Under the pieces are notes generated by a model. It saw only the letters and a list, made by a program, of their open reading frames with translations, did no database searches and was not told the DNA's origin. Positions 63,201-64,000 of a stretch of 64,000 nt of DNA are shown piece after piece. Origin of the DNA: Henricia sp. BOLD:AAB3569 (taxonomy: Eukaryota; Echinodermata; Asteroidea; Spinulosida; Echinasteridae); the NCBI GenBank assembly GCA_037783545.1, contig JBBELK010000451.1:372001-436000 (forward strand), in the 5' to 3' direction. Within the stretch, counting starts at the first letter, position 1, and every line of letters begins with the position of its first letter. The translations under genes were made by a program, and so were the position numbers.

Positions 63201-63777
63201 GATCTCAAATTAACAAATTTGAGACCGGTCTACGCACTTCTGGCTGAAATTTCTACAAGGCACTTTGTGGGGTACCGTGGCCGAGTGATTTGGGTCACTG
63301 ACTCGCAACACTTGGGGTTACGGGTTTGATACATGGCTGTGATACCTGTGTCTTGCTCCATGTAAAGCCGTTGGTCCAGTGTGTTGTGTAATGCACTTTA
63401 AAGATCCCAGAGCACTCTTTCGTGAAAAGTAAGGGGATTCCCCGGTGTCTCGGCCATCTATGTATCTCGATGTTTAGGTGAAACACACCATTGTAAGCTT
63501 CATGCAATTCAGCCTACGGGCTGCGAATTGAAGTTGATTAAAAAATGTGAAAGGCAGCACGTCAGTATATGAAACACGCAAAAGGCCGATATCCACAAAC
63601 CTGAGAGAACGAAAATGTGACGAAGCCACCACCACCTAAATCGGGATCAGTTGCGCGCACATCAAAGATGGGAACATTTATAGCGTTTTCAAAGACCGTT
63701 GTGGTATTAGGAAGATTGATGAATGTTGGTGGTGTATCGTTGATGTCGTCCACAAGAAGGGTACCTCCGGTTTCAAC
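17116..63777 (-). CDS. CDH23: Cadherin-23-like protein, all but the N-terminal exons (59 exons)
   Basis: Giant adhesion cadherin; in vertebrates CDH23 forms the upper part of hair-cell tip links and binds harmonin through its C-terminus. Exons in transcription order: 63601-63777, 62988-63095, 62258-62383, 61917-61995, 61179-61291, 60727-60906, 60315-60464, 59778-59865, 59114-59241, 58533-58660, 57984-58083, 57699-57801, 57097-57338, 56050-56218, 54916-55061, 53883-54198, 53450-53751, 52704-52908, 51902-52078, 51294-51550, 50863-50967, 49820-49924, 49575-49724, 48854-48979, 47730-47855, 47321-47548, 46325-46543, 46068-46184, 45344-45521, 44697-44830, 44325-44534, 42955-43053, 42388-42507, 41829-41922, 41477-41668, 40567-40972, 39434-39642, 38895-39113, 37841-38148, 37427-37546, 36676-36850, 36162-36271, 35670-35904, 34838-35038, 34391-34638, 27366-27549, 26468-26691, 25488-25676, 24942-25052, 23967-24099, 22262-22507, 21595-21881, 21077-21150, 20647-20802, 20088-20154, 19696-19820, 19059-19148, 18725-18827, 17116-18258. 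They sum to 10,860 nt with all phases compatible. Assignment rests on repeat-by-repeat likeness to CDH23, the NPLWLD motif and the -SEL terminus. No EGF or laminin-G domain is present, which argues against FAT. The start codon lies outside the window. Confidence 0.92.
18350..18680 (+). repeat. R2 family copy in the last CDH23 intron
   Basis: Begins near ACATGATCGGAAAACC and ends TGCAAATGATACAATGGGCC. Full R2 copies run from GATTACATGATTGGAAAAC to GATACATTGGGCCTTTAA, about 300-500 bp, without coding potential. Other copies: 25718-26022, 35918-36155, 36872-37345 (reverse), 42508-42665, 55620-55738, 61303-61900. Confidence 0.75.
18725..19148 (-). CDS. CDH23: CDH23 exons w57-w58: juxtamembrane tail with NPLWLD motif
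   Basis: w57 (19059-19148) encodes YLKKIHGNSPAVIYATRT, a basic juxtamembrane start. The w57/w58 junction makes TYQGSNPLWLDSEGG, equivalent to the FDGANPVWLDPF segment of vertebrate CDH23. w58 (18725-18827) continues with DDWPDSISLLGGG and EYEAQ. The short conserved block in an otherwise divergent tail suggests a binding site, though the partner is not evident from sequence. Confidence 0.92.
19229..19327. mobile_element. Foldback element in CDH23 intron
   Basis: ATATAAGAATAATTACCGCA at one end pairs with TGCGGTATATTCTTATAT at the other; the centre repeats GAAAATAC and GTATTTTC. A wider mirror (AAAATGAAGC at 19371 and GCTTCATTTTAT at 19623) suggests a nested second foldback. Confidence 0.75.
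19696..19820 (-). CDS. CDH23: CDH23 exon w56: transmembrane helix
   Basis: This 125-nt exon encodes 41 complete residues: a glycine/serine-rich lead (SGVGGSGFG), a hydrophobic stretch of about 25 residues starting at IIEAALLAIALL, and a stop-transfer end CCLQR. The acceptor is TTGCAG and the donor is GTAAGT. It is the only convincing membrane segment in the reconstructed protein and separates about 3,130 extracellular residues in this window from about 445 cytoplasmic ones. Confidence 0.94.
20088..21881 (-). CDS. CDH23: CDH23 exons w52-w55: last EC repeat and membrane-proximal domain
   Basis: w52 (21595-21881) encodes the last EC repeat, with ATDLDIIGGG and GYFDLTVTATD. w53 (21077-21150) encodes ANQQVVVLVD. 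w54 (20647-20802) encodes TISNITGGNVS, matching LLSNITGA in vertebrate CDH23. w55 (20088-20154) encodes AIDENAASISVLF, matching the MIDENKEQLRNLF segment just outside the vertebrate membrane helix. This non-EC membrane-proximal region is diagnostic for the CDH23 family among long cadherins. A CAAGTC-rich minisatellite fills most of the w54/w55 intron. Confidence 0.93.
20205..20600. repeat. CAAGTC-rich minisatellite
   Basis: Degenerate units of about 30-38 bp of the form GAGCAAGTCTCGATTCAAGTCCCAAGTCTT. It shares the CAAGTC core with the larger array at 22570-23705 and lies in the w54/w55 intron. Confidence 0.85.
21260..21332 (+). tRNA. tRNA-like SINE head with ATT at the anticodon position
   Basis: 73 nt with a full acceptor stem (GGCTTCA/TGGAGCC), a D arm, a perfect TCTGC/GCAGA anticodon stem, and A and B boxes. 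The anticodon loop TCATTAA has C where U33 is expected, and the T stem has two mismatches. The tail (TTTACTGCATCCAGATTTCC) recurs at 37664-37740 behind the same 3' tRNA half, so this is a SINE or tRNA pseudogene. Confidence 0.55.
21895..22250 (+). repeat. R3 family copy
   Basis: Starts GGTAAACTGTTACGAATAG, runs through ATGATTAAAACCAACC into GAAGTGGTTTTGGGGC units. Other copies: 26728-27150, 42670-42930 (GAAGTGG part), 50995-51080, and 41405-41470 (reverse, ending next to exon w35). Confidence 0.75.
22262..25676 (-). CDS. CDH23: CDH23 exons w48-w51: EC25 to EC26 equivalents
   Basis: w48 (25488-25676) begins NEPAGYL and has DIDSGTNG and ADREKQERYN. w49 (24942-25052) has ATDGGTP and the linker LDKDDNEPYF, matching the IDDNEPLF linker of vertebrate EC25. 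w50 (23967-24099) is an EC segment lacking a clean DxD. w51 (22262-22507) has SINITTG, LDRET, a long loop, and the linker TDINDNGPRF followed by YTAG; vertebrate CDH23 has INDQPPRF and YTAG at the same place. The w50/w51 intron carries the 28-bp minisatellite. Confidence 0.92.
22570..23705. repeat. Minisatellite of 28-bp units, about 40 copies
   Basis: The unit is CAAGTCAAGTCAAACTGCCT plus TCGAGTCC. Most units are identical or differ by one base; four places have expanded AAGTC pentamers (for example 23075-23125 and 23510-23550). It sits in the w50/w51 intron of CDH23. The long open frame across it on the plus strand is a consequence of the repeat and is not a gene. Confidence 0.95.
24440..24910 (+). 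repeat. tRNA-headed SINE with a repeated body
   Basis: The head (GGAGTACCATGGCCAAGCAG, then GGGTTCAATTCC) resembles a tRNA. The body GGGCAAGGTACTTTGCCAC...GGGTACCTGCAAGG occurs twice (about 24525-24690 and 24705-24890), and an ATT-rich tail follows. In the w49/w50 intron. Confidence 0.6.
25078..25440 (+). repeat. R1 family copy
   Basis: Contains CCATGGGAAGAAAAAAGG, AATCTCCAATTTGG, GCACTGCTTTATGG and GATATGGTATCAAAATCTC; ends approach the inverted pair AAGGAGCGTGTCCAGAT. Other copies: 21420-21560 (part), 34655-34750, 50185-50500, 58817-59105 (reverse), 62030-62240. Confidence 0.75.
25718..26022 (+). repeat. R2 family copy
   Basis: Runs from GATTAAATGATTGGAAAAC to TGCAAATGTTTTGGGGC. In the w47/w48 intron. 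Confidence 0.7.
26095..26322. mobile_element. MITE with CCAATGCATA ends, partial copy in CDH23 intron
   Basis: Matches the second half of the 12310-12760 copy up to CTCGGAACTATGCATTGG. Lies in the w47/w48 intron. Confidence 0.7.
26468..36271 (-). CDS. CDH23: CDH23 exons w42-w47: three extra EC repeats and the start of the EC24 equivalent
   Basis: w42 (36162-36271), w43 (35670-35904, linker LDTNDNNPSF), w44 (34838-35038, LDYET and linker MDANDQGPVL), w45 (34391-34638, DADPDP and LDRETQDD), w46 (27366-27549, linker LDLNDNTPVF) and w47 (26468-26691, linker GDYNDNPPQF). The EC23 signature lies upstream in w40 and the EC25 signature lies downstream in w49. Vertebrate CDH23 has one linker in this interval; this gene has four. 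The w45/w46 intron is 6.8 kb because a LINE inserted there. Confidence 0.88.
26728..27150 (+). repeat. R3 family copy
   Basis: Same start as the copy at 21895, with an expanded run of GGGCGAAGTGGTTTTGGGG-type units. Lies in the w46/w47 intron. Confidence 0.75.
28661..28985 (-). repeat. Three hairpin-bearing repeats in the LINE 3' region
   Basis: Units at about 28661-28712, 28831-28885 and 28931-28985 share ACCTTGTCTC and GAGCAAACC or similar. Each contains a short palindrome: CTCGCCGAGGCGAG (28682-28695), CTCACCGGGGTGAG (28848-28861) and CTCACCAGGGTGAG (28950-28963). The first differs from the others by a G-C to A-T swap on both sides of the stem. Confidence 0.8.
29013..32702 (-). CDS. LINE ORF2: endonuclease, reverse transcriptase, RNase H (1,229 aa)
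   Basis: N-terminal APE-type endonuclease: WNCRGF near residue 9, LQETHL near 35, LGDFNGHNPIWGS near 132, GSDHFPI near 207. Reverse transcriptase: TGPDQIHYQLL, IPIPKPGKD, NYRPIALTS, FDLEKAYDT, GVPQGSILS and the catalytic YVDD. RNase H follows: YTDGS, AEIKAILLAL, FSDSLS and NDQVDALAKHA supply the D-E-D-D residues. A C-terminal cysteine/histidine cluster is present. RNase H in ORF2 together with CCHC knuckles in ORF1 points to the I group. The start codon ATG at 32702 follows ORF1 by 42 nt, and no stop interrupts the frame. Confidence 0.93.
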   Translation of the reverse strand: MNTSKIVQWNCRGFKANFNEIKVLAQTHNPAVFALQETHLKGNDNINFKSYHMYNAYDPDNERAKGGSSLLIKQNVLHSPVLLNTTLQAVAARVTLHKTITVCSVYIPPPLSLKQADLDDLAYQLPTPYVILGDFNGHNPIWGSDTHNTKGRLLEKFIGDQALCILNDGSYTYLHPGNGSYSSIDLSLTDPELVTDFSWEVWDDLCGSDHFPIILEYDQSLTEEYTPKWNFNKADWKSFSKNCEEKLTTDNINFDNEADPIRTFTKILISIADETIPKTSTRPSKPHIPWDDQECKDARKTRKKAERKFNHRPTPDNLAQVKITRAKARQIINHKRRNSWKTYVSKLTSRTPLSKVWNMVQKMNGRKVRSGVKHLKKDDDTLTTKTDIAEELAKTFEQNSSTENYSKEFQKFKLRNEQQRLNFTSNNTENYNQPFTLEELITAIRKSHDTATGPDQIHYQLLKHLPEKCVITLLDIFNIVWETGDIPPSWKNATVIPIPKPGKDHTNPSNYRPIALTSCLCKTMERMVNDRLVWLLEANGLINNYQCGFRKGRSTTDHLVRLESFVRDAFIKKEHAVAIFFDLEKAYDTTWKYGIMKDLHEMGFRGKLPIFIANFLIDRYFKVKVGTTLSASHEQEMGVPQGSILSVSLFSIKINNIVKTVQNGVSPSLYVDDFLICYRGSRMQNIERQLQLTLNKLQKWSTENGFKFSKPKTVCMHFCRLRNAHFDPELYLEGDKIKVVNETKFLGIIFDSKLNFLSHIKALKIKCLKAMDIIKAVANKNWGAECSVLLQLYRSLIRSKLDYGCIIYGSAPKSYLKQLNTVHHQGLRLSFGAFRTSPVESLYVTADEPPLENRRIKLSLQYITKLAANPSNPAYQCVFYPKFQHIYAAKPKTIKPLGLRLQSHIQAAKLDFQNIAQTEIPVIPHWEIHKPQVFLHMTKYKKSDTDVSVFQNDHLEFKVRFPNHICIYTDGSKDEEKVASAATYYHYSRSIRLPNQASIYTAEIKAILLALDMIDSSKKRKFIIFSDSLSCLQAISGCNINHPYLIKVLNKLTQLHKKHFDIIFCWIPSHVGIAGNDQVDALAKHALDSPVYPCTIPYTDLRNSIHSYTKQLWKDSWATFTSNKLFSIQPHLGLWQPYRNLSRQDQVVLTRCRIGHSILTHSFLLKAEPNPQCIPCDSPLTIHHLIIECVELAEIRQRFFHATTLKDLFNIPPETIISFLKSSELYHIL
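32745..34154 (-). CDS. LINE ORF1: nucleic-acid-binding protein with three zinc knuckles (469 aa)
   Basis: The start MASHTKKRNRKDSDSDSD is basic then acidic. The middle has an RRM-like fold region. Three knuckles follow: CYQCQKFGHGLQAC, CFRCGEPDHNGQDC and CTNCHGDH...C. Behind them, a threonine/serine-rich segment is duplicated in tandem (KMHPTTTTTTAATSKSANQP and KKHPTTTTTTATTTKSANQP), each followed by STS-type spacers. The C-terminus NRTRSRSPRPDNK is basic. It would coat the LINE RNA. The frame is unbroken. Confidence 0.9.
   Translation of the reverse strand: MASHTKKRNRKDSDSDSDNLNEQSSTGSKDTWNRFFEIISTDDSHSITKLSPFIIDKAIQGMVGIVKSVKKLRRPPAGSLLIEVATQAQSHNIIKVKQLTNIPVAVQPHKTLNSSKGVIKTRELDDQLEDEILNYLTAQNVTSVKRITIRKNNNIIATGTYILTFGSTILPESIKLGYLKVRVEKFIPNPLRCYQCQKFGHGLQACRGRTCCFRCGEPDHNGQDCHKDPKCTNCHGDHMASSKDCPVWKMEKHVQHLKTMNNISYQEAKKMAKASNADKPTVTYATAVAKPKATRNMECQTKLTWITTENPITYTPTISQNQPKTKSCSCQTDPFDPQAKMHPTTTTTTAATSKSANQPSTSSSSTAQVKKHPTTTTTTATTTKSANQPSTSDSSKGKPPGKHSNKKANPDSSNRTKKADKNPINLQNKFGNLNDEAEDDMEVYYTELQQVSTNSKNRTRSRSPRPDNK
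35140..35360 (-). repeat. tRNA-headed SINE, reverse
   Basis: The minus strand has GTGGTCTAGTGGGTATGAAG (A box) and GGGTTCAAGCCCC (B box), then GGGCAAGGCACTTAATCCC and a body to about 35140. In the w43/w44 intron. Confidence 0.6.
36676..40972 (-). CDS. CDH23: CDH23 exons w36-w41: EC20 to EC23 and the next linker
   Basis: w36 (40567-40972) is the longest EC exon: SDGDNSN, a short insert with a C-R-G-D-I-C loop before LDRED, and the linker TDVNDFRPYF. w37 (39434-39642) has LDRET. w38 (38895-39113) has the linker TDINDNAPVY. w39 (37841-38148) has DWLNFTI, matching HWLNFTV of vertebrate EC22, then the linker LDVNDHNPIF. w40 (37427-37546) has SSTNRR, matching ASNRR of vertebrate EC23. w41 (36676-36850) has the linker GDINEHPPI. 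These matches fix EC22 and EC23 and let the extra repeats after them be counted. Confidence 0.9.
36872..37345 (-). repeat. R2 family copy, reverse
   Basis: Contains TTCTTTAATAGTTATGTAATG and AAAGTTTTCCAATTATGTAATC, the complement of the R2 start, then a second R2 end in forward orientation near 37240-37345. In the w40/w41 intron. Confidence 0.6.
37664..37740 (+). repeat. 5'-truncated copy of the tRNA-like SINE
   Basis: Starts inside the T arm (GTGGTTCGAATCCCGGTGG) and continues with the same tail as the copy at 21260. Lies in the w39/w40 intron. Confidence 0.7.
38250..38590 (+). repeat. SINE-A copy ending in an AAT tail
   Basis: Carries GGTTCGAACAGCCC, AAGGCACTCAACCACAC, GTTGGTCCAGTGTGTTAGG and CCTTGGTATGAATACC, then (AAT)n at 38563-38588. 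In the w38/w39 intron. Confidence 0.65.
40361..40543. mobile_element. Foldback MITE with AAGCCTGGTTCATAC end
   Basis: AAGCCTGGTTCATACTTCAC at one end pairs with GAAGTATGAATCCGGCTT at the other. The interior is rich in GCGAA and TTCGC. It ends 23 nt from exon w36 (40567), next to its donor. Confidence 0.85.
41477..45521 (-). CDS. CDH23: CDH23 exons w29-w35: EC16 linker to EC20 start
   Basis: w29 (45344-45521) has the linker EDINDTPPRF and DLDSGPGG. w30 (44697-44830) has LFVIDPISG and LDYET. w31 (44325-44534) has the linker LNSNDNSPRF and DVDLGPDG. w32 (42955-43053) has ARDNPENP, a motif also found in vertebrate EC18. w33 (42388-42507) should carry the EC18 linker but reads SDSTSVLPIF, so the DxNDN calcium-binding core is lost. 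w34 (41829-41922) and w35 (41477-41668) complete a short EC19 with the linker LNINDIPPQL. This EC19 has VENENDVGD where DxD is expected. Confidence 0.88.
42160..42320. mobile_element. Foldback element rich in GAGCTC and TCGGGATC
   Basis: CAAGCTCAGGGTTTGACCC pairs with the later GTTCGACCCCGAGCTCGGG, with further GATCC units inside. In the w33/w34 intron. Confidence 0.55.
42508..42930 (+). repeat. R2 fragment followed by R3 fragment
   Basis: 42508-42665 matches the start of R2 (TTTCATGATTGGAAAAC). 42700-42930 matches the GAAGTGGTTTTGGGG part of R3 in both orientations. Lies in the w32/w33 intron. Confidence 0.65.
43645..43835. mobile_element. Foldback element, near-perfect hairpin
   Basis: The core 43705-43775 has arms of about 25 bp (GGTGATCTCGAAGCCATGAC and complement). 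Outer arms TACAAATATTGACTGCA and CAGTCAATATTTGTTT extend the mirror to about 190 bp. In the w31/w32 intron. Confidence 0.85.
45050..45335 (-). repeat. SINE-A copy, reverse, with intact head
   Basis: The minus strand begins GGGGTACCGTGGCCAAGTGG and has GTTGCAGGTTCGATACCCGG, a good B box. It ends 9 nt from the donor end of exon w29 (45344), so the tRNA-like promoter lies immediately downstream of the exon on the transcript. Confidence 0.7.
45895..46018. repeat. Short minisatellite, GATTTCTGAGGACTTGCAGG units
   Basis: Five units of about 25 bp with few differences, in the w28/w29 intron, about 50 bp from exon w28. Confidence 0.85.
46068..48979 (-). CDS. CDH23: CDH23 exons w24-w28: EC14 to EC16
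   Basis: w24 (48854-48979) has VVYEITAGNEDG and LDREI. w25 (47730-47855) has DRGTP and the linker RDLNDNPPSF. w26 (47321-47548) has FDDPSS and LDRER. w27 (46325-46543) has the linker LDQNDNPPVF and NDSDSGNN. w28 (46068-46184) has LDRETTG. All five are phase 0 at both ends, so any one could be skipped without a frameshift. The w24/w25 intron holds a foldback element (48375-48780). Confidence 0.9.
48375..48780. mobile_element. Foldback MITE with TAAACTCC ends, CDH23 intron copy
   Basis: Same ends and inverted arms as the copy in the right arm of the giant repeat, about 80 bp shorter through loss near the second arm. Lies in the w24/w25 intron. Confidence 0.85.
49063..49452. mobile_element. Second full copy of the outer-arm foldback element
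   Basis: Inverted relative to 98-457, with ends ATTTGATGCCGAAGGATG and AATCCCGCGTCAACTGGTTA. It sits alone in the w23/w24 intron of CDH23, showing that the unit moves independently of the giant inverted repeat. Confidence 0.65.
49575..52908 (-). CDS. CDH23: CDH23 exons w18-w23: EC11 to EC13
   Basis: w18 (52704-52908) encodes VQATDRDIG and FDRETRD. w19 (51902-52078) has the linker TDVNDEAPTF, very like the NDEAP linker of vertebrate EC11. w20 (51294-51550) has ATDQAQPF and the abnormal linker VDGQDDPPEF, the place where vertebrate EC12 also lacks a normal DxNDN. w21 (50863-50967) starts EC13 with VMAQVPG and lacks the usual DxD calcium site. w22 (49820-49924) has IDYEM. w23 (49575-49724) has the linker QDVNDNAPVF and DADSG. 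The shared oddities fix the register against the vertebrate protein. Confidence 0.9.
50185..50770. repeat. R1 copy followed by a reverse SINE-A fragment
   Basis: 50185-50500 matches R1 (CCCCAAAATACTATCC to GATCTGGACACAC). 50555-50770 matches SINE-A in reverse (CCTCACGCTTGCGAGTG in complement, ACGGCTTTACATCCCTTCCG), followed by a poly-A run. In the w21/w22 intron. Confidence 0.7.
53070..53300 (-). repeat. Three tandem tRNA-like fragments
   Basis: Three units of about 75 bp, each with TAGCTCAGCTGGTAGAAC (A box, minus strand) and GTGCCTCATAGC or similar, separated by CCTAAGGGAGTATACC. A related single unit with a B box (GGGTTCGAATCC on the minus strand) is at about 44568-44655. In the w17/w18 intron. 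Confidence 0.6.
53450..56218 (-). CDS. CDH23: CDH23 exons w14-w17: four-exon block matching vertebrate EC8-EC10
   Basis: w14 (56050-56218) starts VMATDADLG and has MPLDRE. w15 (54916-55061) completes a D-N-G-N-P turn across the intron and holds the linker LDINDTPPTF. w16 (53883-54198) encodes almost a whole repeat with DPDTIG, LDREQRD and the linker TDVNDNTPVF. w17 (53450-53751) encodes LDRETQD and the linker TDVNDNRPVF. These are the longest EC exons in this part of the gene. Phases are 0/1 at w14 and w16, 2/0 at w15 and w17, and all match across the junctions. Confidence 0.9.
55750..56002. mobile_element. Foldback element with ATTGACCCCTTTC ends
   Basis: ATTGACCCCTTTCCAGTGG pairs with GAAAGGGGTCAAT. 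The inner arms GGGAGTCAAATAATG and CATTATTTGACTCCC, then GCGTGCGCGTTGTGTGT and its complement, continue the mirror. About 250 bp, in the w14/w15 intron. Confidence 0.85.
56240..56650. repeat. Degenerate array of GGATCAGGATCCTT-like units
   Basis: About 14 imperfect units of 28-30 bp built from AATCCTCAAAGCAGGATCAA. In the w13/w14 intron. Confidence 0.8.
56731..56802 (-). tRNA. tRNA-like sequence, AGT at the anticodon position
   Basis: 72 nt on the minus strand. Perfect T arm TTGGG-TTCGAGT-CCCAA; anticodon stem TCTGC/GCAGG with loop CTAGTAT (AGT, threonine); D arm GGTTGAGTGGTTGAGAC. The acceptor stem has six pairs including two G-T, and the first pair is A-A. It could be a decayed tRNA-Thr or a SINE head. 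In the w13/w14 intron. Confidence 0.45.
57097..58660 (-). CDS. CDH23: CDH23 exons w10-w13: end of EC5, EC6, start of EC7
   Basis: w10 (58533-58660) encodes GFFAIDPMSG and IDFET. w11 (57984-58083) encodes the linker TDINDSPPVF. w12 (57699-57801) encodes DDADTG and SIISGNED. w13 (57097-57338) encodes TFFVNPSMG, LDRET and the linker RDFNDNDPQW, then the first strand of the next repeat. The tryptophan after the linker recalls the NDNHPTW linker of vertebrate EC7. Between vertebrate EC5 and EC10 this protein is one repeat short. A poly-G run (on the transcript) begins 29 nt after the donor of w11. Confidence 0.88.
57877..57954. repeat. Poly-C tract with two CACCAC interruptions
   Basis: 78 bp of almost pure C on the plus strand, so poly-G in the CDH23 pre-mRNA. 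It begins 29 nt after the donor of exon w11 and can form G-quadruplexes. Such runs are prone to length error in assemblies. Confidence 0.95.
58200..58505. repeat. AGTTGC/GCAACT-rich segment
   Basis: Many copies of GCAACTAGTTGC, GCAACTGATCAGTTGC and CAGTTGC in both orientations, with GTCGATGTACGC repeated at both ends. Probably a degenerate foldback element. It ends next to the donor of exon w10. Confidence 0.6.
58817..59105 (-). repeat. R1 family copy, reverse
   Basis: Nearly full copy from AAAGGGGTATGTCCAGATC to TCTGAACAAGCTCTTTTAA, whose ends are imperfect inverted repeats. In the w9/w10 intron. Confidence 0.75.
59114..61291 (-). CDS. CDH23: CDH23 exons w5-w9: EC3 to EC5
   Basis: w5 (61179-61291) holds GGFFSLDPVSG and LDREN. 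w6 (60727-60906) holds the linker NDIDDEPPSF and the start of EC4. w7 (60315-60464) holds LDFEV. w8 (59778-59865) holds the linker LDANDNDPIF. w9 (59114-59241) holds the DADQG calcium site of EC5. Each boundary has a canonical GT donor and AG acceptor on the minus strand, and w8 and w9 share a split glycine codon. The w8/w9 intron has no recognisable gene. The w7/w8 intron holds a short foldback element. Confidence 0.88.
60028..60147. mobile_element. Foldback element with GGCTGGATC ends, copy 2
   Basis: 120 bp, flanked on both sides by TTA (60025-60027 and 60148-60150), a 3-bp target duplication of the kind made by PIF/Harbinger transposons. It interrupts a repeat made of AGTCTAGTTTAA-like units (59940-60235) in the w7/w8 intron. 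Confidence 0.8.
61303..61900 (+). repeat. R2 family copy with internal insertion
   Basis: The R2 start (GATTACATGATTGG) and end (GCAAATGATGTATTGGGGG) are separated by about 240 bp of unrelated sequence (about 61412-61675). In the w4/w5 intron. Confidence 0.65.
61917..63777 (-). CDS. CDH23: CDH23 exons w1-w4: end of EC1, EC2, start of EC3
   Basis: w1 (63601-63777) begins in phase 0 after a CAG acceptor. It reads through the EC1 linker DDINDTPPTF into EC2, with FINLP and RATDPDLGGGG, closely resembling the vertebrate EC1/EC2 junction. w2 (62988-63095) carries LDYET. w3 (62258-62383) carries the unusual linker LDVQDTGPLF; vertebrate EC2 also has VQD where other repeats have NDN, which strongly supports orthology. 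w4 (61917-61995) starts the EC3 core with AEDQD. Upstream of 63777 only intron is visible, so the exons for the signal peptide and most of EC1 lie outside the window. Confidence 0.9.
62030..62240 (+). repeat. R1 family copy, partial
   Basis: From GCAATCTCCAATTTGGACG to GATCTCGACACGCTCC. In the w3/w4 intron. Confidence 0.7.
62555..62760. repeat. Minisatellite of TGTGTGGTATT units
   Basis: About 18 units of 10-11 bp that drift from TGTGTGGTATTT to GTGCGGTATTTTGC and GGCACCTGC along the array. In the w2/w3 intron. Confidence 0.85.
63269..63500 (+). repeat. SINE-A copy with tRNA-like head
   Basis: The head GGTACCGTGGCCGAGTGATT has a good A box; the B box is weak (GGGTTTGATAC). The body has AAGCCGTTGGTCCAGTGTG and GGGGATTCCCCGGTGTCT. 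Other copies: 38250-38590 (+), 45050-45335 (-), 50555-50770 (-, part), 60240-60300 (fragment). Confidence 0.65.
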
Positions 63778-63825
63778 CTGCGACCAAAAATGAAGTCTGA
63801 GATAATCCCAACGATAAACAACTGC

Positions 63826-63956
63826 TATAGACCGTATCGAATGGCCGCCATTTCGTGGGGCAGTTTCTTTGTTCCTTGAGGACATGCATGGTTGCACATA
63901 TTGTTTAAGTAACAAAAGGTGCCCCACGAAATGGCGGCTATTCGATACGGTCTATA
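63826..63956. mobile_element. 131-bp foldback MITE with TATAGACCGTATCG ends
   Basis: 37-bp terminal inverted repeats (TATAGACCGTATCGAATGG and complement, one or two mismatches) enclose ATGGCGGC-bearing arms and a short loop. Located upstream of exon w1. The sequence after it (63960-64000) begins a GACTCGAGTC-rich repeat like the start of the 22570 array. Confidence 0.88.
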
Positions 63957-64000
63957 CAGTGTTGTAATGACTCGGGACTCGAGTCGACTGGAATCCCGAT

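Noticed and set aside
17116-63777. FAT, Dachsous or protocadherin-15 as the identity of the large cadherin
   Set aside because: No EGF or laminin-G domains were found before the membrane helix, and the membrane-proximal, NPLWLD and PDZ-ligand segments match CDH23.

Overview
The window is animal nuclear DNA. It has long AT-rich introns, GT-AG splice signals, short exons, and many small foldback elements, tRNA-headed SINEs and minisatellites. The main gene and the repeat types fit a marine invertebrate, but the sequence alone does not let me name the phylum. No retrovirus, prophage, CRISPR array or bacterial gene was seen.

The dominant object is one gene on the minus strand, from beyond the right edge (first exon seen 63601-63777) to its stop codon at 17116-17118. 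I reconstructed 59 consecutive exons by hand. Every junction has a usable donor and acceptor, and all phases match, giving 3,619 codons in one frame. The product is a cadherin-23 (CDH23) homologue: about 28 and a half cadherin (EC) repeats, a membrane-proximal domain with an SNITG motif, one transmembrane helix, and a long serine-rich tail with an NPLWLD motif and a C-terminal S-E-L that fits a class I PDZ ligand. The first exon seen matches the EC1/EC2 junction of vertebrate CDH23, so only the signal peptide and most of EC1 lie outside. By my repeat-by-repeat comparison it has three more EC repeats than vertebrates between EC23 and EC24, and one fewer between EC5 and EC10.

The left 9.3 kb is a giant imperfect inverted repeat. 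Two arms of about 4.2 kb flank a spacer of about 0.6 kb. Each arm carries the same nested repeats and the same two tRNA-like units in mirror order. One 489-bp foldback element sits in the right arm only, so it inserted after the arms existed. From 9.3 to 16.4 kb there are more foldback elements, another inverted pair, two strong palindromes, a 138-bp element with a 9-bp target duplication, and two exon-like segments on the minus strand that may be the 5' end of another gene.

The CDH23 introns hold a LINE of the I group (28.1-34.3 kb, minus strand, same orientation as the host gene) with both reading frames open. They also hold a 1.1-kb minisatellite of 28-bp units, several dispersed families named here R1, R2 and R3, several tRNA-derived SINE families, and a 78-bp poly-C tract next to a splice donor.

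In exon labels, w1 is the most 5' exon in the window (63601-63777) and w59 the last (17116-18258). Comparisons with vertebrate CDH23 are from memory of the family, not from a search.
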